From: Arthrobacter cryoconiti
GTDB lineage: Bacteria > Actinomycetota > Actinomycetes > Actinomycetales > Micrococcaceae
Assembly: GCF_020905375.1 (NCBI RefSeq)
Contig: NZ_JAJJBU010000031.1
Coordinates: forward strand, 30,913-94,912
Direction of reading: 5' to 3'
DNA: 64,000 nucleotides
The translations under genes and the position numbers were made by a program. The notes below the pieces were generated by a model. The model was not told where the DNA came from. It searched no databases and was given only the letters and a program-made list of their open reading frames with translations. This document shows, piece by piece, positions 47,199-56,042 of this stretch (position 1 is its first letter; each line of letters opens with the position of its first letter).

Positions 47199-49268
47199 CT
47201 ATTTCTTGGAGCGGTCCTTTTCCTTAGCGAGCATCACTTTCTCATCCACCGGAGCATCCTTACTAGCGCGCAACGCGCGGAAGTAATCTCTGGCTTCGTC
47301 TTGGCGATCACGTTCGATGCCTGTTGCTATGGTGGCCCGAAGATGTTCTGGGCCGTAGCCGAATGCATCGACAAGATCCAAGGCATGCGGGCGCAACTTC
47401 TCTAAGACGCGATTGATGTACGGTGCCAATGTTCTAGCCCGCTGCATTGAGATCCGTCCGTTCATGAGGTACCAGTCGAGGTGCTTTTCAATGAGCGTCA
47501 GGCCAAGCAAGTCCCGCAAGCGGGTCAGGACGCGGCGGGTACCCGGATCCTCGAGGGAGCGCAGTGCCCTGGTGAACGCTTCCCACTGTAGTAGCTCAGC
47601 GTGAGCCCGGGCCGCTTCAATTAGTTCGTTTTGGTGTTGGTTGAAGACTTCAGCGCCCTTGTCCTTGGGGAGTTTTGCAGCTCCTTTCAAGGCGGCCGCG
47701 ACGTCCGCGACCATTTGTTGAACCCTGCCAGCGAGCATCTCGTGTTGGGTGTCCTCATCCTTGAGGGCTTTTGCGGACTTCTGCGCGGACCCGGAATCAG
47801 CCATGAACTGAGCCGCCTGCCGCAGTCCCGTCTTATTGATGGTGAGGTCAGCGGCTTGGCCAACAACGAATCGGGCCAAAACACCAAAGTCGAGGTTGCG
47901 GAATTCCTTACTGTAGTCAGCAAGTAGTCGCTTAGCCACCAGCTGGAGCAGGACCGTATTGTCGCCTTCAAAAGTTGTGTAGACGTCAAGGTCTGCGCGC
48001 AGTGATGTGAAACGGTTTTCGACCATGAAACCTGCGCCGCCACAGGCTTCACGGCATTCTTGCAATGTATCCAGAGCATGCCAGGTCGACATGGATTTCA
48101 GTGCTGCCGCGAGCGTCTCTAAATCCTGGCGGTCTTCATCGCTGTCATGGAGACCGGAGAATACGCTGTCGAACTTCACCAAAAGTTCTTCGTGGGCGAA
48201 GGCTGCCGCGTAGGTGGTGGCTAGACGGGGGAGCAGTCTTCTCTGGTGGCGCTGGTAGTCCATCAGCACGACTTCCTCTGTCTGCGAAGCCGCGTTGAAC
48301 TGCCGGCGCTCTGTCGCGTACTTAACCGCAATAGTTAGCGCCACCTTGGACGCAGCCACGGCGGCTCCGTCGAGAGAAACACGACCCTGAACCAAGGTTC
48401 CGAGCATGGTGAAGAAGCGCCGGCCCGGACTCGCAATAGGAGAAGAATACGTTCCGTCAACCGCCACGTCCCCGTAGCGGTTGAGGAGGTTGGTACGCGG
48501 AATCCGGACGTTACTAAAGTGCAGCCTTCCGTTGTCAATTCCATTCAGACCACCCTTAATATTGTCATCAAGGCCGCCAACACCGGGTAAGAACTCTTTA
48601 CTAGTGGGATCACGTAACTCAACATAGAAGGCGTGAACTCCGTGGTTCACTCCGTTGGTGATGAGCTGTGCGAAAACGACGGCCGCTAGTCCGTCTACTG
48701 CTGCGTTGCCGATGTATTCTTTCCATGCCGCACTGAACGGAGTGTTGATAATGAATTCCTGTGTGGCAGGGTCATAAGTAGCCGTGGTGGCGATGGAAGC
48801 CACATCGGATCCGTGGCCTATCTCCGTCATGGCGAAGCAGCCAGGAGTTTGCAAGTTCATGATGCCGGGGAGCCACTTGTCTTGATGTTCTTGTGTGCCA
48901 AGATGCATCACGGCTGAGCCGAAAAGTCCCCACTGCACTCCGCCCTTAATTTGCAGGGACGGATCGGCGATGACCAGTTCTTCAAATCCAGCGACATTGC
49001 CGCCATGATCGTCGCTGCCACCCAGACGGGTGGGGAAAGCGCGGTGGACGCCGTCCTCCCTGACCAGAATGCCCAGCTGAGTAAACACGCGCTTGCGATG
49101 TTCGGTGTGGCTGAGCCCCTCGACTTTGTGCAACTCTGGATTGCCAGCCAGCTTGCGGGCTTGGATCCGAACGTCGGACCACCTACCCAGAAGTGCCTTG
49201 CCAAGTACGGCAACGTCTACTGCGGAACCATCGTCCGTCTTGGCGCCCGGGGTTATTAGGTCAGTCAT
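47199..49268 (-). CDS. Acyl-CoA dehydrogenase / acyl-CoA oxidase-like flavoprotein
   Basis: A 689-residue enzyme, longer than the 380-residue standard and with the architecture of acyl-CoA oxidases: FAMTEIGHGSDVASIATTATYD near residue 145, the flavin-binding GRVSLDGAAVAASKVAL block near 293, CREACGGAGFMVENRF near 400 and FEGDNTVLLQLVAKRLL near 430, then a long C-terminal helical region. It catalyses the first oxidation of a fatty acyl-CoA; oxygen or ETF as acceptor is open. ATG 49268 has AGAAGGA before it. It lies 20 bases after tetR on the same strand and by neighbourhood it corresponds to fadE5 of mycobacteria. Confidence 0.88.
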   Translation of the reverse strand: MTDLITPGAKTDDGSAVDVAVLGKALLGRWSDVRIQARKLAGNPELHKVEGLSHTEHRKRVFTQLGILVREDGVHRAFPTRLGGSDDHGGNVAGFEELVIADPSLQIKGGVQWGLFGSAVMHLGTQEHQDKWLPGIMNLQTPGCFAMTEIGHGSDVASIATTATYDPATQEFIINTPFSAAWKEYIGNAAVDGLAAVVFAQLITNGVNHGVHAFYVELRDPTSKEFLPGVGGLDDNIKGGLNGIDNGRLHFSNVRIPRTNLLNRYGDVAVDGTYSSPIASPGRRFFTMLGTLVQGRVSLDGAAVAASKVALTIAVKYATERRQFNAASQTEEVVLMDYQRHQRRLLPRLATTYAAAFAHEELLVKFDSVFSGLHDSDEDRQDLETLAAALKSMSTWHALDTLQECREACGGAGFMVENRFTSLRADLDVYTTFEGDNTVLLQLVAKRLLADYSKEFRNLDFGVLARFVVGQAADLTINKTGLRQAAQFMADSGSAQKSAKALKDEDTQHEMLAGRVQQMVADVAAALKGAAKLPKDKGAEVFNQHQNELIEAARAHAELLQWEAFTRALRSLEDPGTRRVLTRLRDLLGLTLIEKHLDWYLMNGRISMQRARTLAPYINRVLEKLRPHALDLVDAFGYGPEHLRATIATGIERDRQDEARDYFRALRASKDAPVDEKVMLAKEKDRSKK

Positions 49269-49288
49269 GGAAATCCTTCTGCTGGTAT

Positions 49289-50062
49289 CTACGGGACATT
49301 GATCAAAAGTTGTTCTTCGGAGCCGGTATGGGGAACTTGCTGCCACACACCGTCAAAAAGCCATGCTGAAATCTGTTCGGCCATCACGCTATGACTGGGT
49401 TTCGTCGGTGACGTTGGGGTCTTCAGCCAGAGTTCTCCGGCTGTGCGGACCAGTCCGATGGCGGCGGTGGGCCAGTACCCCAATAAGGGCGAGTCTGATC
49501 CTCCTAGAAGATCGCGCAAAGGCTCGCTAATCATCAGGGTCACTGCGTCAAAAAAGCCGGTGAGTGCACCCGTGGGGAGGGAGCCTGCATCGGAGGTAAC
49601 GGTGACAAAGGTATAGACGTTGGGGGAAGTCTGCGCCATTTGCAGGTATGCGGTGACCATATTGACAAGGCCCTCGCGCGGGGTCCTTGCCGTCATGCCA
49701 GCCGCGAGGATTGCGTCTTGCATTTGGCCTATAACTACTTTTCCGACAGCCAATTGGAGCCCCGCCTTGTCCCCAAAATACCTATAGAACACAGACTTCG
49801 AGGTGCCAGCATTTACGGCAATATCCTCCATGGACGCTTCGAAACCAAGATGGTGCACGGCCCTGCGGGCTGCCCTGATGAGATCACGGCGGCGTTCCTC
49901 GCGGTGAGCTTCCCACCGTGAGGATCGGCCGTCCACGGTTGAGCTCGGCGCGGTCTCGTCGTTCATTCTCATGCCGCGCGAAGGAGAGGTCTCGCAATTG
50001 CGGCCAGCGTAAGCCTTGGGCGTCTGGTCTTGCTGTGACAGCTCCGCAGGAGTAGGTAACAT
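49289..50062 (-). CDS. TetR-family regulator of the fatty-acid cluster
   Basis: A 257-residue regulator. The helix-turn-helix at about residues 70-95 has SMEDIAVNAGTSKSVFYRYF, and the C-terminal helical part has the YsiA/TetR_C type pattern. The start is uncertain: ATG 50062 gives a 40-residue leader before the HTH, and internal ATGs 49972 and 49966 are options; none has a clear ribosome site, so a leaderless start is possible. A perfect inverted repeat begins 7 bases upstream and lies between this gene and the divergent thiolase gene, so it likely represses both. Ligand may be an acyl-CoA, by analogy with FadR-like TetR proteins. Confidence 0.85.
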   Translation of the reverse strand: MLPTPAELSQQDQTPKAYAGRNCETSPSRGMRMNDETAPSSTVDGRSSRWEAHREERRRDLIRAARRAVHHLGFEASMEDIAVNAGTSKSVFYRYFGDKAGLQLAVGKVVIGQMQDAILAAGMTARTPREGLVNMVTAYLQMAQTSPNVYTFVTVTSDAGSLPTGALTGFFDAVTLMISEPLRDLLGGSDSPLLGYWPTAAIGLVRTAGELWLKTPTSPTKPSHSVMAEQISAWLFDGVWQQVPHTGSEEQLLINVP

Positions 50063-50068
50063 GTTCAC

Positions 50069-50099
50069 GATACCCAGCGTATCAGGTACGCTGGGTATC
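50069..50099. promoter_or_regulatory. Operator: perfect 13-bp inverted repeat between tetR and fadA
   Basis: GATACCCAGCGTA (50069-50081) and its exact complement (50087-50099), spaced by TCAGG. It covers the region just before a TATATT -10-like hexamer (50103-50108) of the rightward genes. The length and symmetry are typical of TetR operators. Confidence 0.85.
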
Positions 50100-50133
50100 A
50101 GTTATATTGGCCTCAATCCAAGGAGAAAAGCCC

Positions 50134-51465
50134 ATGAGTACACCCACGGCAGAGAATAGCTATACCCCCACGGTCCGCAACGCGGTCATCGTTGGCGGGA
50201 ATAGGATCCCATTTGCCAGATCAGGTGGAGCATACTCACACTCTTCAAACCAGGACATGCTGACAGCTGCATTGGATGGACTTGTGGCTCGTTTTGGATT
50301 GCAGGAAGCCGTCATTGGCGAGGTTGCCGCGGGCGCCGTGCTCAAGCATTCCCGCGACTTCAATCTCACGCGTGAAGCCGTGCTCGGTTCGGCCTTGTCC
50401 TCGCAGACTCCGGCCTATGACCTTCAGCAGGCTTGTGCGACCGGGATGGAAGCCGTTATTGGCCTATCAAACAAGATCAAGCTCGGACAGATTGAATCTG
50501 CGATCGCAGGCGGGGTTGACTCCGCCTCAGATGCGCCAATCGCCGTCAGCGAGGGTCTTCGTTCAGTTTTGTTGGATCTGAACCGGGCTAAGACTGTCAT
50601 GGACAAAGTCAAAATTGCCGCTCGGATTCGGCCCAAGGACCTCTCTCCTGATGCTCCGTCTACTGGCGAGCCGCGAACGGGTCTTTCGATGGGTGAACAC
50701 CAAGCGCTGACTACTGCCCAGTGGAAGATTAGCCGCGAAGATCAAGACAAGCTGGCATTGGCTAGCCACAAGAATCTTGCAGCTGCCTACGATCGACACT
50801 TTTTTGACGATCTCTTGACTCCCTACCGCGGGTTGAGCCGGGACTCAAATCTGCGTGCCGACTCCAGCATGGAGAAACTTGCCAAGCTAAAGCCCGCCTT
50901 TGGCCGGAATCTAGGCGAGGGTGCCACGATGACAGCGGGGAACTCCACACCGCTGACCGATGGTGCGTCCACCGTTTTGCTCGCATCCGAAGCTTGGGCA
51001 CAGGCCCACGATCTACCGATGCTCGCGAATGTTGTTGACGGCGAGGCGGGAGCAGTGGACTTCGTGCACGGCAAGGACGGTCTTTTGATGGCACCAGCAT
51101 TCGCAGTACCTCGCCTGCTTGCTCGAAACCAGCTGACCCTGGCGGACATCGATTACTTCGAAATCCACGAGGCGTTTGCTGGCACAGTACTTAGCACGCT
51201 GGCAGCATGGGAAGACGAGGAATTCGGTAAGGAACGGCTCGGGCTATCAGGTGCGTACGGAACCGTGGATCGAGCGAAATTGAATGTTAATGGCTCCTCT
51301 TTGGCGGCGGGTCATCCGTTCGCAGCAACGGGTGGTCGTCTTGTTGCCACGCTGGCAAAGATGCTCCACGAACGCGGGCACGTGGATGGTCGCCCTGCCC
51401 GCGGCATCATCTCCGTCTGCGCCGCTGGTGGTCAGGGCGTCGTAGCACTTCTAGAAGCGAGGTAG
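50134..51465 (+). CDS. fadA: Acetyl-CoA acetyltransferase, long-chain thiolase (FadA2/FadI-like)
   Basis: A 443-residue thiolase for the last step of beta-oxidation. The nucleophile is Cys101 in QQACATGMEA, and HEAFAG, SLAAGHPFAATGGR and CAAGGQG with the second cysteine are present, so unlike the thiolase at 25852 it has a full active site. ATG 50134 has AAGGAGAAAAG before it. It starts the fadA-fabG4-maoC operon and matches M. tuberculosis fadA2 by neighbourhood. Confidence 0.92.
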   Translation: MSTPTAENSYTPTVRNAVIVGGNRIPFARSGGAYSHSSNQDMLTAALDGLVARFGLQEAVIGEVAAGAVLKHSRDFNLTREAVLGSALSSQTPAYDLQQACATGMEAVIGLSNKIKLGQIESAIAGGVDSASDAPIAVSEGLRSVLLDLNRAKTVMDKVKIAARIRPKDLSPDAPSTGEPRTGLSMGEHQALTTAQWKISREDQDKLALASHKNLAAAYDRHFFDDLLTPYRGLSRDSNLRADSSMEKLAKLKPAFGRNLGEGATMTAGNSTPLTDGASTVLLASEAWAQAHDLPMLANVVDGEAGAVDFVHGKDGLLMAPAFAVPRLLARNQLTLADIDYFEIHEAFAGTVLSTLAAWEDEEFGKERLGLSGAYGTVDRAKLNVNGSSLAAGHPFAATGGRLVATLAKMLHERGHVDGRPARGIISVCAAGGQGVVALLEAR

Positions 51466-51470
51466 AAGCG

Positions 51471-52832
51471 ATGACTGCACAGAAGAGTGCCCAAATAGAC
51501 AAATACACCCAGTTCGTAAGTCGGGGGTTCGGCAAAGACCTCGCCAAACGATTAGGCCTCCCACAGCCAGCCATTTTGCGCCGGTACAGTCCAGGGGCTC
51601 CTCTCGTGGAAGGCCCTGTGCTAGTGGTGGGCCACACTTCTGGCGCTGATTCCGTTGCAAGTGTCCTGTTGAGCTGGGGCTTGGATGTACGCCGGCATGC
51701 TACGCCGAAGGAAAAGTTGGGCGCAATCGTCCTAGTCCTTGATGAGCTGGCTCATCCGGACCAACTTTCCGCACCTCTGCTTGTTGCCGGGGCATCCGTT
51801 CGGGATTTAGCGCGCAACGCGCGCGTGGTGAGCATTTCCCGCGAAGCAATTGCCTCAGACGTCCCGGAGATGGCTGCTGCTCGTAACAGTATTGATGGGA
51901 TTGTTCGCTCCCTCGCCAAGGAGCTTCGCGCGGGGGCTACCGCCAACGGCATTGTGCTCGCCAACGGCACTGGTGCCGCTGACCCCAGCCCTGTCTCGGC
52001 CATGCGCTTTTTTCTCTCGGGGCGTTCAGCGTTCGTTGATGGGCAATTCTTGAGGGCGTCCGGGGAAGGCAGTACCGAGCTTGTTGACTGGGATCGACCG
52101 CTGAAAGGCAGGGTCGCCGTCGTAACGGGTGCCGCCCGCGGTATTGGTGCCGCCATTGCCCGGACTCTTGCCCGCGATGGAGCACAGGTAATTGTGGTGG
52201 ATGTGCCCGGTGCTGGGGACCACTTGGCTAGCGTTGCTAATGAAATCCACGGGACTGCACTGCAGCTGGATATTACTGTGACGGAAGCTGGCGCGCGCAT
52301 TTTGGACCACGCTACACAGCGGTACGGTCGCTTAGACATCGTGGTGCATAACGCTGGAATTACCCGGGACAAGCTGCTGGCGAATATGGATGCGTCCAAA
52401 TGGGACTCAGTTATCGCCGTGAACATCAGCGCCCAATTGCGCATGAATCAAGCGTTTCTCGCCAGTAGTCACTTCACAACACATCCGCGGATCATTAGCG
52501 TGGCATCTACTAGCGGAATCGCTGGCAATCGTGGCCAGACCAACTACGCAGCTTCCAAGGCAGGGGTTATTGGTATGGTCCGTTCAACGGCGCCGTTGCT
52601 GGCAGAGCGAGGCGGCACTGTCAACGCCGTCGCCCCGGGCTTCATTGAAACGGATATGACTGCGAAGATCCCGTTTGCAACCAGGGAAATCGCTAGAAGG
52701 CTTAACAGTCTCCAGCAGGGCGGAAGGCCCTCGGATGTCGCGGAAGCCATTGCGTACTTTGCCAGTGAGGCTTCATCCGGAGTCAGTGCCAACGTATTGC
52801 GTATCTGTGGTCAGAATTTGGTCGGAGCTTAG
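51471..52832 (+). CDS. High-molecular-weight 3-oxoacyl-CoA/ACP reductase (FabG4-like)
   Basis: A 453-residue SDR. Residues about 1-210 form a Rossmann-like domain without the cofactor motif (flavodoxin-like in known FabG4), and residues 210-453 hold a normal SDR with VTGAARGIGAAIAR and NYAASKAG. FabG4 proteins reduce 3-oxoacyl-CoA with NADH and work as part of fatty-acid beta-oxidation or synthesis. Length matches M. tuberculosis FabG4 (454). Starts 5 bases after fadA and ends 2 bases before the MaoC gene. Confidence 0.92.
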   Translation: MTAQKSAQIDKYTQFVSRGFGKDLAKRLGLPQPAILRRYSPGAPLVEGPVLVVGHTSGADSVASVLLSWGLDVRRHATPKEKLGAIVLVLDELAHPDQLSAPLLVAGASVRDLARNARVVSISREAIASDVPEMAAARNSIDGIVRSLAKELRAGATANGIVLANGTGAADPSPVSAMRFFLSGRSAFVDGQFLRASGEGSTELVDWDRPLKGRVAVVTGAARGIGAAIARTLARDGAQVIVVDVPGAGDHLASVANEIHGTALQLDITVTEAGARILDHATQRYGRLDIVVHNAGITRDKLLANMDASKWDSVIAVNISAQLRMNQAFLASSHFTTHPRIISVASTSGIAGNRGQTNYAASKAGVIGMVRSTAPLLAERGGTVNAVAPGFIETDMTAKIPFATREIARRLNSLQQGGRPSDVAEAIAYFASEASSGVSANVLRICGQNLVGA

Positions 52833-52834
52833 TC

Positions 52835-53779
52835 GTGGATCAATATCTGAACGAGATGCCTCTTTTGTCCAAGCTTTATCTCAATGCGGCGTCCTCAGCC
52901 GCAAAACAGCGTCTCCTTCGGGCCACACCAGTAGTGGCGCTACCCTCCCGCGCGGTGGAGGTTCGGGGGGTCAAGGCCGATCTAAAGAAGTTGACGGAAT
53001 TCGCTCATCTTATGGGCATGCCAGCACGTGATGTCTTGCCATCGGGATACATTCACGCGCTCACATTTCCCGCAGCCATGAGTGTGATGGTTCAGGACGA
53101 CTTTCCCCTGCCGCTGCTGGGAATGATCCACTTGTCCAATCAGGTGGACCACTTTGCGCCGGTGCACTTTGAGCAAAGCCTCACTGTCCGAGCATGGGCG
53201 CGAAACCTGACTGGACACCGAAGTGGTACACAAGTCCAGATTGTGGTGGAAGTCCTTAGCGATTCTGGACTAGAGCTCTTGTGGCGTGGGGTCTCCACGT
53301 ATCTGGCCAAGGGAATATACCTACCCGGTTTAGATAAACCTAACCATCAGTTCGCGTCCGGGGAACGGCCCATGTTCTCGGCGCCGAAGCCTACAGCCCA
53401 ATGGCACCTCGGGGTAGATACGGGGAGGGCATACGCAGCGGTATCGGGCGATTTCAACCCCATTCACCTCAGCGTAATTTCGGCCAAAGCACTGGGACTG
53501 CGTCGCTCGATTGCGCATGGAATGTACGCGGCTTCGCGAGTGCTGGCGGACATTGCAACCCAGAGACCCGACACCTTCAATTGGGAGATTTTCTTTGAGT
53601 CTCCGATGTTTCTTCCTGCGACGGTTTCTCTACATATAGCTGACGTAGTAGCTGATGACGGTGGCTGGGCGAAATCAGAATTCACTGCATGGAATGCGCA
53701 TACTGCCAGACCCTATTTCCACGGCTTTGTTGGAGCGGGTCTCTCAACTCGCGCTAGAGAAACGGTTGCATTCGAGTAA
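52835..53779 (+). CDS. MaoC-like enoyl-CoA hydratase (HtdX-like)
   Basis: A 314-residue double-hot-dog hydratase. The catalytic pair Asp206 and His211 is in SGDFNPIHLS, the hydratase-2 motif, followed by GLRRSIAHGMY. The first half is a hot-dog repeat without these residues. It would hydrate trans-2-enoyl-CoA. GTG 52835 is the start, 2 bases after fabG4. This completes a set of four activities: dehydrogenation, hydration, reduction, thiolysis. Confidence 0.88.
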   Translation: MDQYLNEMPLLSKLYLNAASSAAKQRLLRATPVVALPSRAVEVRGVKADLKKLTEFAHLMGMPARDVLPSGYIHALTFPAAMSVMVQDDFPLPLLGMIHLSNQVDHFAPVHFEQSLTVRAWARNLTGHRSGTQVQIVVEVLSDSGLELLWRGVSTYLAKGIYLPGLDKPNHQFASGERPMFSAPKPTAQWHLGVDTGRAYAAVSGDFNPIHLSVISAKALGLRRSIAHGMYAASRVLADIATQRPDTFNWEIFFESPMFLPATVSLHIADVVADDGGWAKSEFTAWNAHTARPYFHGFVGAGLSTRARETVAFE

Positions 53780-53829
53780 GTGACTCCTGGAGCCTAAAAG
53801 GTAAAGACTCAGCGATTACTCCACACCCC

Positions 53830-53862
53830 GTGCCCGCAAGCTACGTCAGCGCTTGCGGGCAC
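53830..53862 (+). terminator. Terminator after the MaoC gene
   Basis: GTGCCCGCAAGC (53830-53841) pairs perfectly with 53851-53862 across a 9-base loop; no T-run. Confidence 0.75.
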
Positions 53863-53924
53863 CGTCATTGGCGTGATGCATGTCTCACCGTTACTTAGTT
53901 GCCCTAAGGAAGTGTTCAACTTAT

Positions 53925-53941
53925 AGTTGTTTGAGGCAACT
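53925..53941 (+). promoter_or_regulatory. Candidate operator upstream of the MFS exporter gene
   Basis: AGTTGTTTGAGGCAACT is a 17-base imperfect palindrome (AGTTG-N7-CAACT). A half site AGTTGCC lies upstream at 53897-53903. This spacing resembles MarR- or TetR-type operators of drug exporters. No regulator gene is adjacent. Confidence 0.5.
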
Positions 53942-54005
53942 TTAAGCGGCTCTCTTTCCTGACTGTCGTTATTACCATTTGATTGCACCTTGACGACGGG
54001 ACAGT

Positions 54006-55682
54006 ATGAAAAGACGATCCACTACGACCGCACCGAACCCAGCGGCCGTGGCGACCAGCGATACAGGCATGACTCACCGTCAAGTGCTTCAGGCCTTGAC
54101 AGGCCTGCTGGCAGCCTTTTTTACTGCCATTTTGTCGTCCACCATCGTTGCCAATGCGCTGCCGACCATCATGGATCAGCTACATGGAACGCAGACAGAC
54201 TTTGCTTGGGTGATCACCGCATCCCTGTTGGCTAATGCGGCCACCACACCCATCTGGGGAAAGCTCTCCGACCTCTTCGACAAGAAGTTACTGGTTCAGC
54301 TGAGCATCATCATCTTCGTGGCGGGCTCGGTTATGGCGGGGTTCGCAACGACCATCCCGTTCCTTCTGACCGCCCGCGTGGTCCAAGGCATCGCAATGGG
54401 CGGCCTGACGGCGTTGGCCCAAGCCATTATCGGCACCATCATTTCCCCGCGTGAGCGAGGAAGGTATTCCGGATATATGGGTGCCGTGATGGCAGTAGGC
54501 ACCGCAGGTGGCCCGCTTCTGGGCGGATACATCGTGGATAGCCCGCTCGGATGGCGCTGGACGTTCTTTGTTTGCGTACCCCTCGCGGTGGTTTCTTTGA
54601 TTCTGCTTCAGGTGACGCTCCACATTGAACATATTCCCCGCCCCGTCAAAGTTGACTGGGCAGGTTCTCTGCTCCTAGCTTCCGGCGTCAGTTTGATCCT
54701 GATCTGGGTCTCCTTTGCTGGACAAGCTGGCTATTACGACTGGATATCGCTTCAATCAGCGCTCATGGTGGGTGGCACCATCGTCTTGCTCAGTGCACTG
54801 ATCCTGGTGGAAACCAAGGTCTCCGCCCCGATCATTCCGCTTAAGATCATCCTGACTCGGACTCCTGCGCTGGCCATCATCGCATCGGTCAGCGTCGGTG
54901 TTGCCATGTTCGCGTCGTCCACGTATTTGGGCCAGTATTACCAGGTATCCCGTGGGGCCACCCCCACACAGGCTGGATTGCTTACCTTGCCCATGATTGC
55001 AGGCAATTTGATCGGTGCTGTTTTCTCCGGTCTTATGGTGACCCGTTTCGGAAAATGGAAGCGTTTCCTAGTAGGCGGGGCCGTCCTGCTCATCATCGGG
55101 CTTGGCCTATCAGGGACCATAAGTCACGAAACGAACCTCATCCTCGTTGGCTCCTACACGTTCATCTTTGGCTTGGGGTTGGGCATGATGATGCAAAACC
55201 TCGTCCTTGCAGTGCAGAACACCGTCGCCGTAAAAGACATTGGCTCGGCGTCGGGAGCCGTTGCATTCTTCCGTACGGTGGGTGGGGCCGCAGGCGTGGC
55301 TGTTTTGGGCGCCGTCATGGGTACCCGCGTTTCCAGCTTGATCTCCGAAGGCCTGGCGAAGATCGGCGTGAATCCTAGCGGCAAGTCAGCAGCAACCATG
55401 GACTTGACCAGCCTGCCGGAGCCGGTGAAGATCATTGTTCGGGCAGCCTATGGTGACGGTGCTGCCTTGATCTTCATGATCAGCGCCGTCATTTGCGTCG
55501 TTGCGCTCATCGCGGTCTTGCTCATGAAGGAAATTCCACTACGCCGCACCATTGACATCGTCAGTACCAAACCGAACGACGCCGCACCGGAGACTGCCGC
55601 TGAAATAGCGGGGGAGTGCGTTGAGGCGTTTGCGGAGGCAGTCGTCGGCGGTTCAGAACCGGCGCGGCAACAAGTCCGCTAG
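54006..55682 (+). CDS. MFS drug exporter, DHA2/EmrB-QacA family
   Basis: A 558-residue protein with 14 predicted membrane segments. The DHA2 motifs are visible: LDSTIVANALPTI-like start (SSTIVANALPTIMDQL near residue 43), WGKLSDLFDKK near 84 and RVVQGIAMGGL near 119, GWRWTFFVCVP near 178. It is a proton-drug antiporter family; substrate unknown. The tail of about 50 residues is Ala/Glu rich and cytoplasmic. Start ATG 54006 without a strong ribosome site. No MarR or TetR gene is next to it. Confidence 0.92.
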   Translation: MKRRSTTTAPNPAAVATSDTGMTHRQVLQALTGLLAAFFTAILSSTIVANALPTIMDQLHGTQTDFAWVITASLLANAATTPIWGKLSDLFDKKLLVQLSIIIFVAGSVMAGFATTIPFLLTARVVQGIAMGGLTALAQAIIGTIISPRERGRYSGYMGAVMAVGTAGGPLLGGYIVDSPLGWRWTFFVCVPLAVVSLILLQVTLHIEHIPRPVKVDWAGSLLLASGVSLILIWVSFAGQAGYYDWISLQSALMVGGTIVLLSALILVETKVSAPIIPLKIILTRTPALAIIASVSVGVAMFASSTYLGQYYQVSRGATPTQAGLLTLPMIAGNLIGAVFSGLMVTRFGKWKRFLVGGAVLLIIGLGLSGTISHETNLILVGSYTFIFGLGLGMMMQNLVLAVQNTVAVKDIGSASGAVAFFRTVGGAAGVAVLGAVMGTRVSSLISEGLAKIGVNPSGKSAATMDLTSLPEPVKIIVRAAYGDGAALIFMISAVICVVALIAVLLMKEIPLRRTIDIVSTKPNDAAPETAAEIAGECVEAFAEAVVGGSEPARQQVR

Positions 55683-55688
55683 ATTGAA

Positions 55689-55734
55689 GTCTTCTTCTCA
55701 CATCGCCTCTTGGGATGCAACGTGGGAAGAAGAC
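55689..55734 (+). terminator. Hairpin after the MFS gene
   Basis: GTCTTCTTCTCAC (55689-55701) pairs with 55722-55734 with one G-T pair; 20-base loop. Probable terminator. Confidence 0.6.
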
Positions 55735-55764
55735 GTTTAGGGCGGGATTCTCGAACCCTATACC

Positions 55765-55776
55765 GAGAACGTTCTC
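55765..55776. promoter_or_regulatory. LacI-type palindrome GAGAACGTTCTC
   Basis: A perfect 12-base palindrome with the AACGTT centre typical of LacI/GalR-family operators. No regulator or sugar gene is within reach, and neither neighbour is an obvious target. Possibly a relic of a lost gene. Confidence 0.4.
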
Positions 55777-56042
55777 TCATCGTCGTGATGACTCCCGGCT
55801 CTGCGCATCCGGCGGTGTTGATACAAGAGGATGCCACGAGCATGAGTACCAGTAAGGCACTTGGGAACAGCCCTACCCAAACGCCCTGAACGAGAAGGGC
55901 GACGTTAGCCCGAAGCAACTGCGCCAGCTGGCGCGCCGTAGCTGATTCCACGGAGGAGTCTCGTAAGCTCGTATGTTCCGTGGCTACTCGGCACCGGGCC
56001 TCGAGGATATCGAGAAGAACAGTGGGATCTGAGGAGTACGAA

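Noticed and set aside
55679..55951. 90-codon minus-strand frame with a hydrophobic segment and a lipobox-like LVASSC
   Set aside because: It runs through the MFS terminator, has a random basic C-terminus and no ribosome site; the lipobox likeness alone is not enough.
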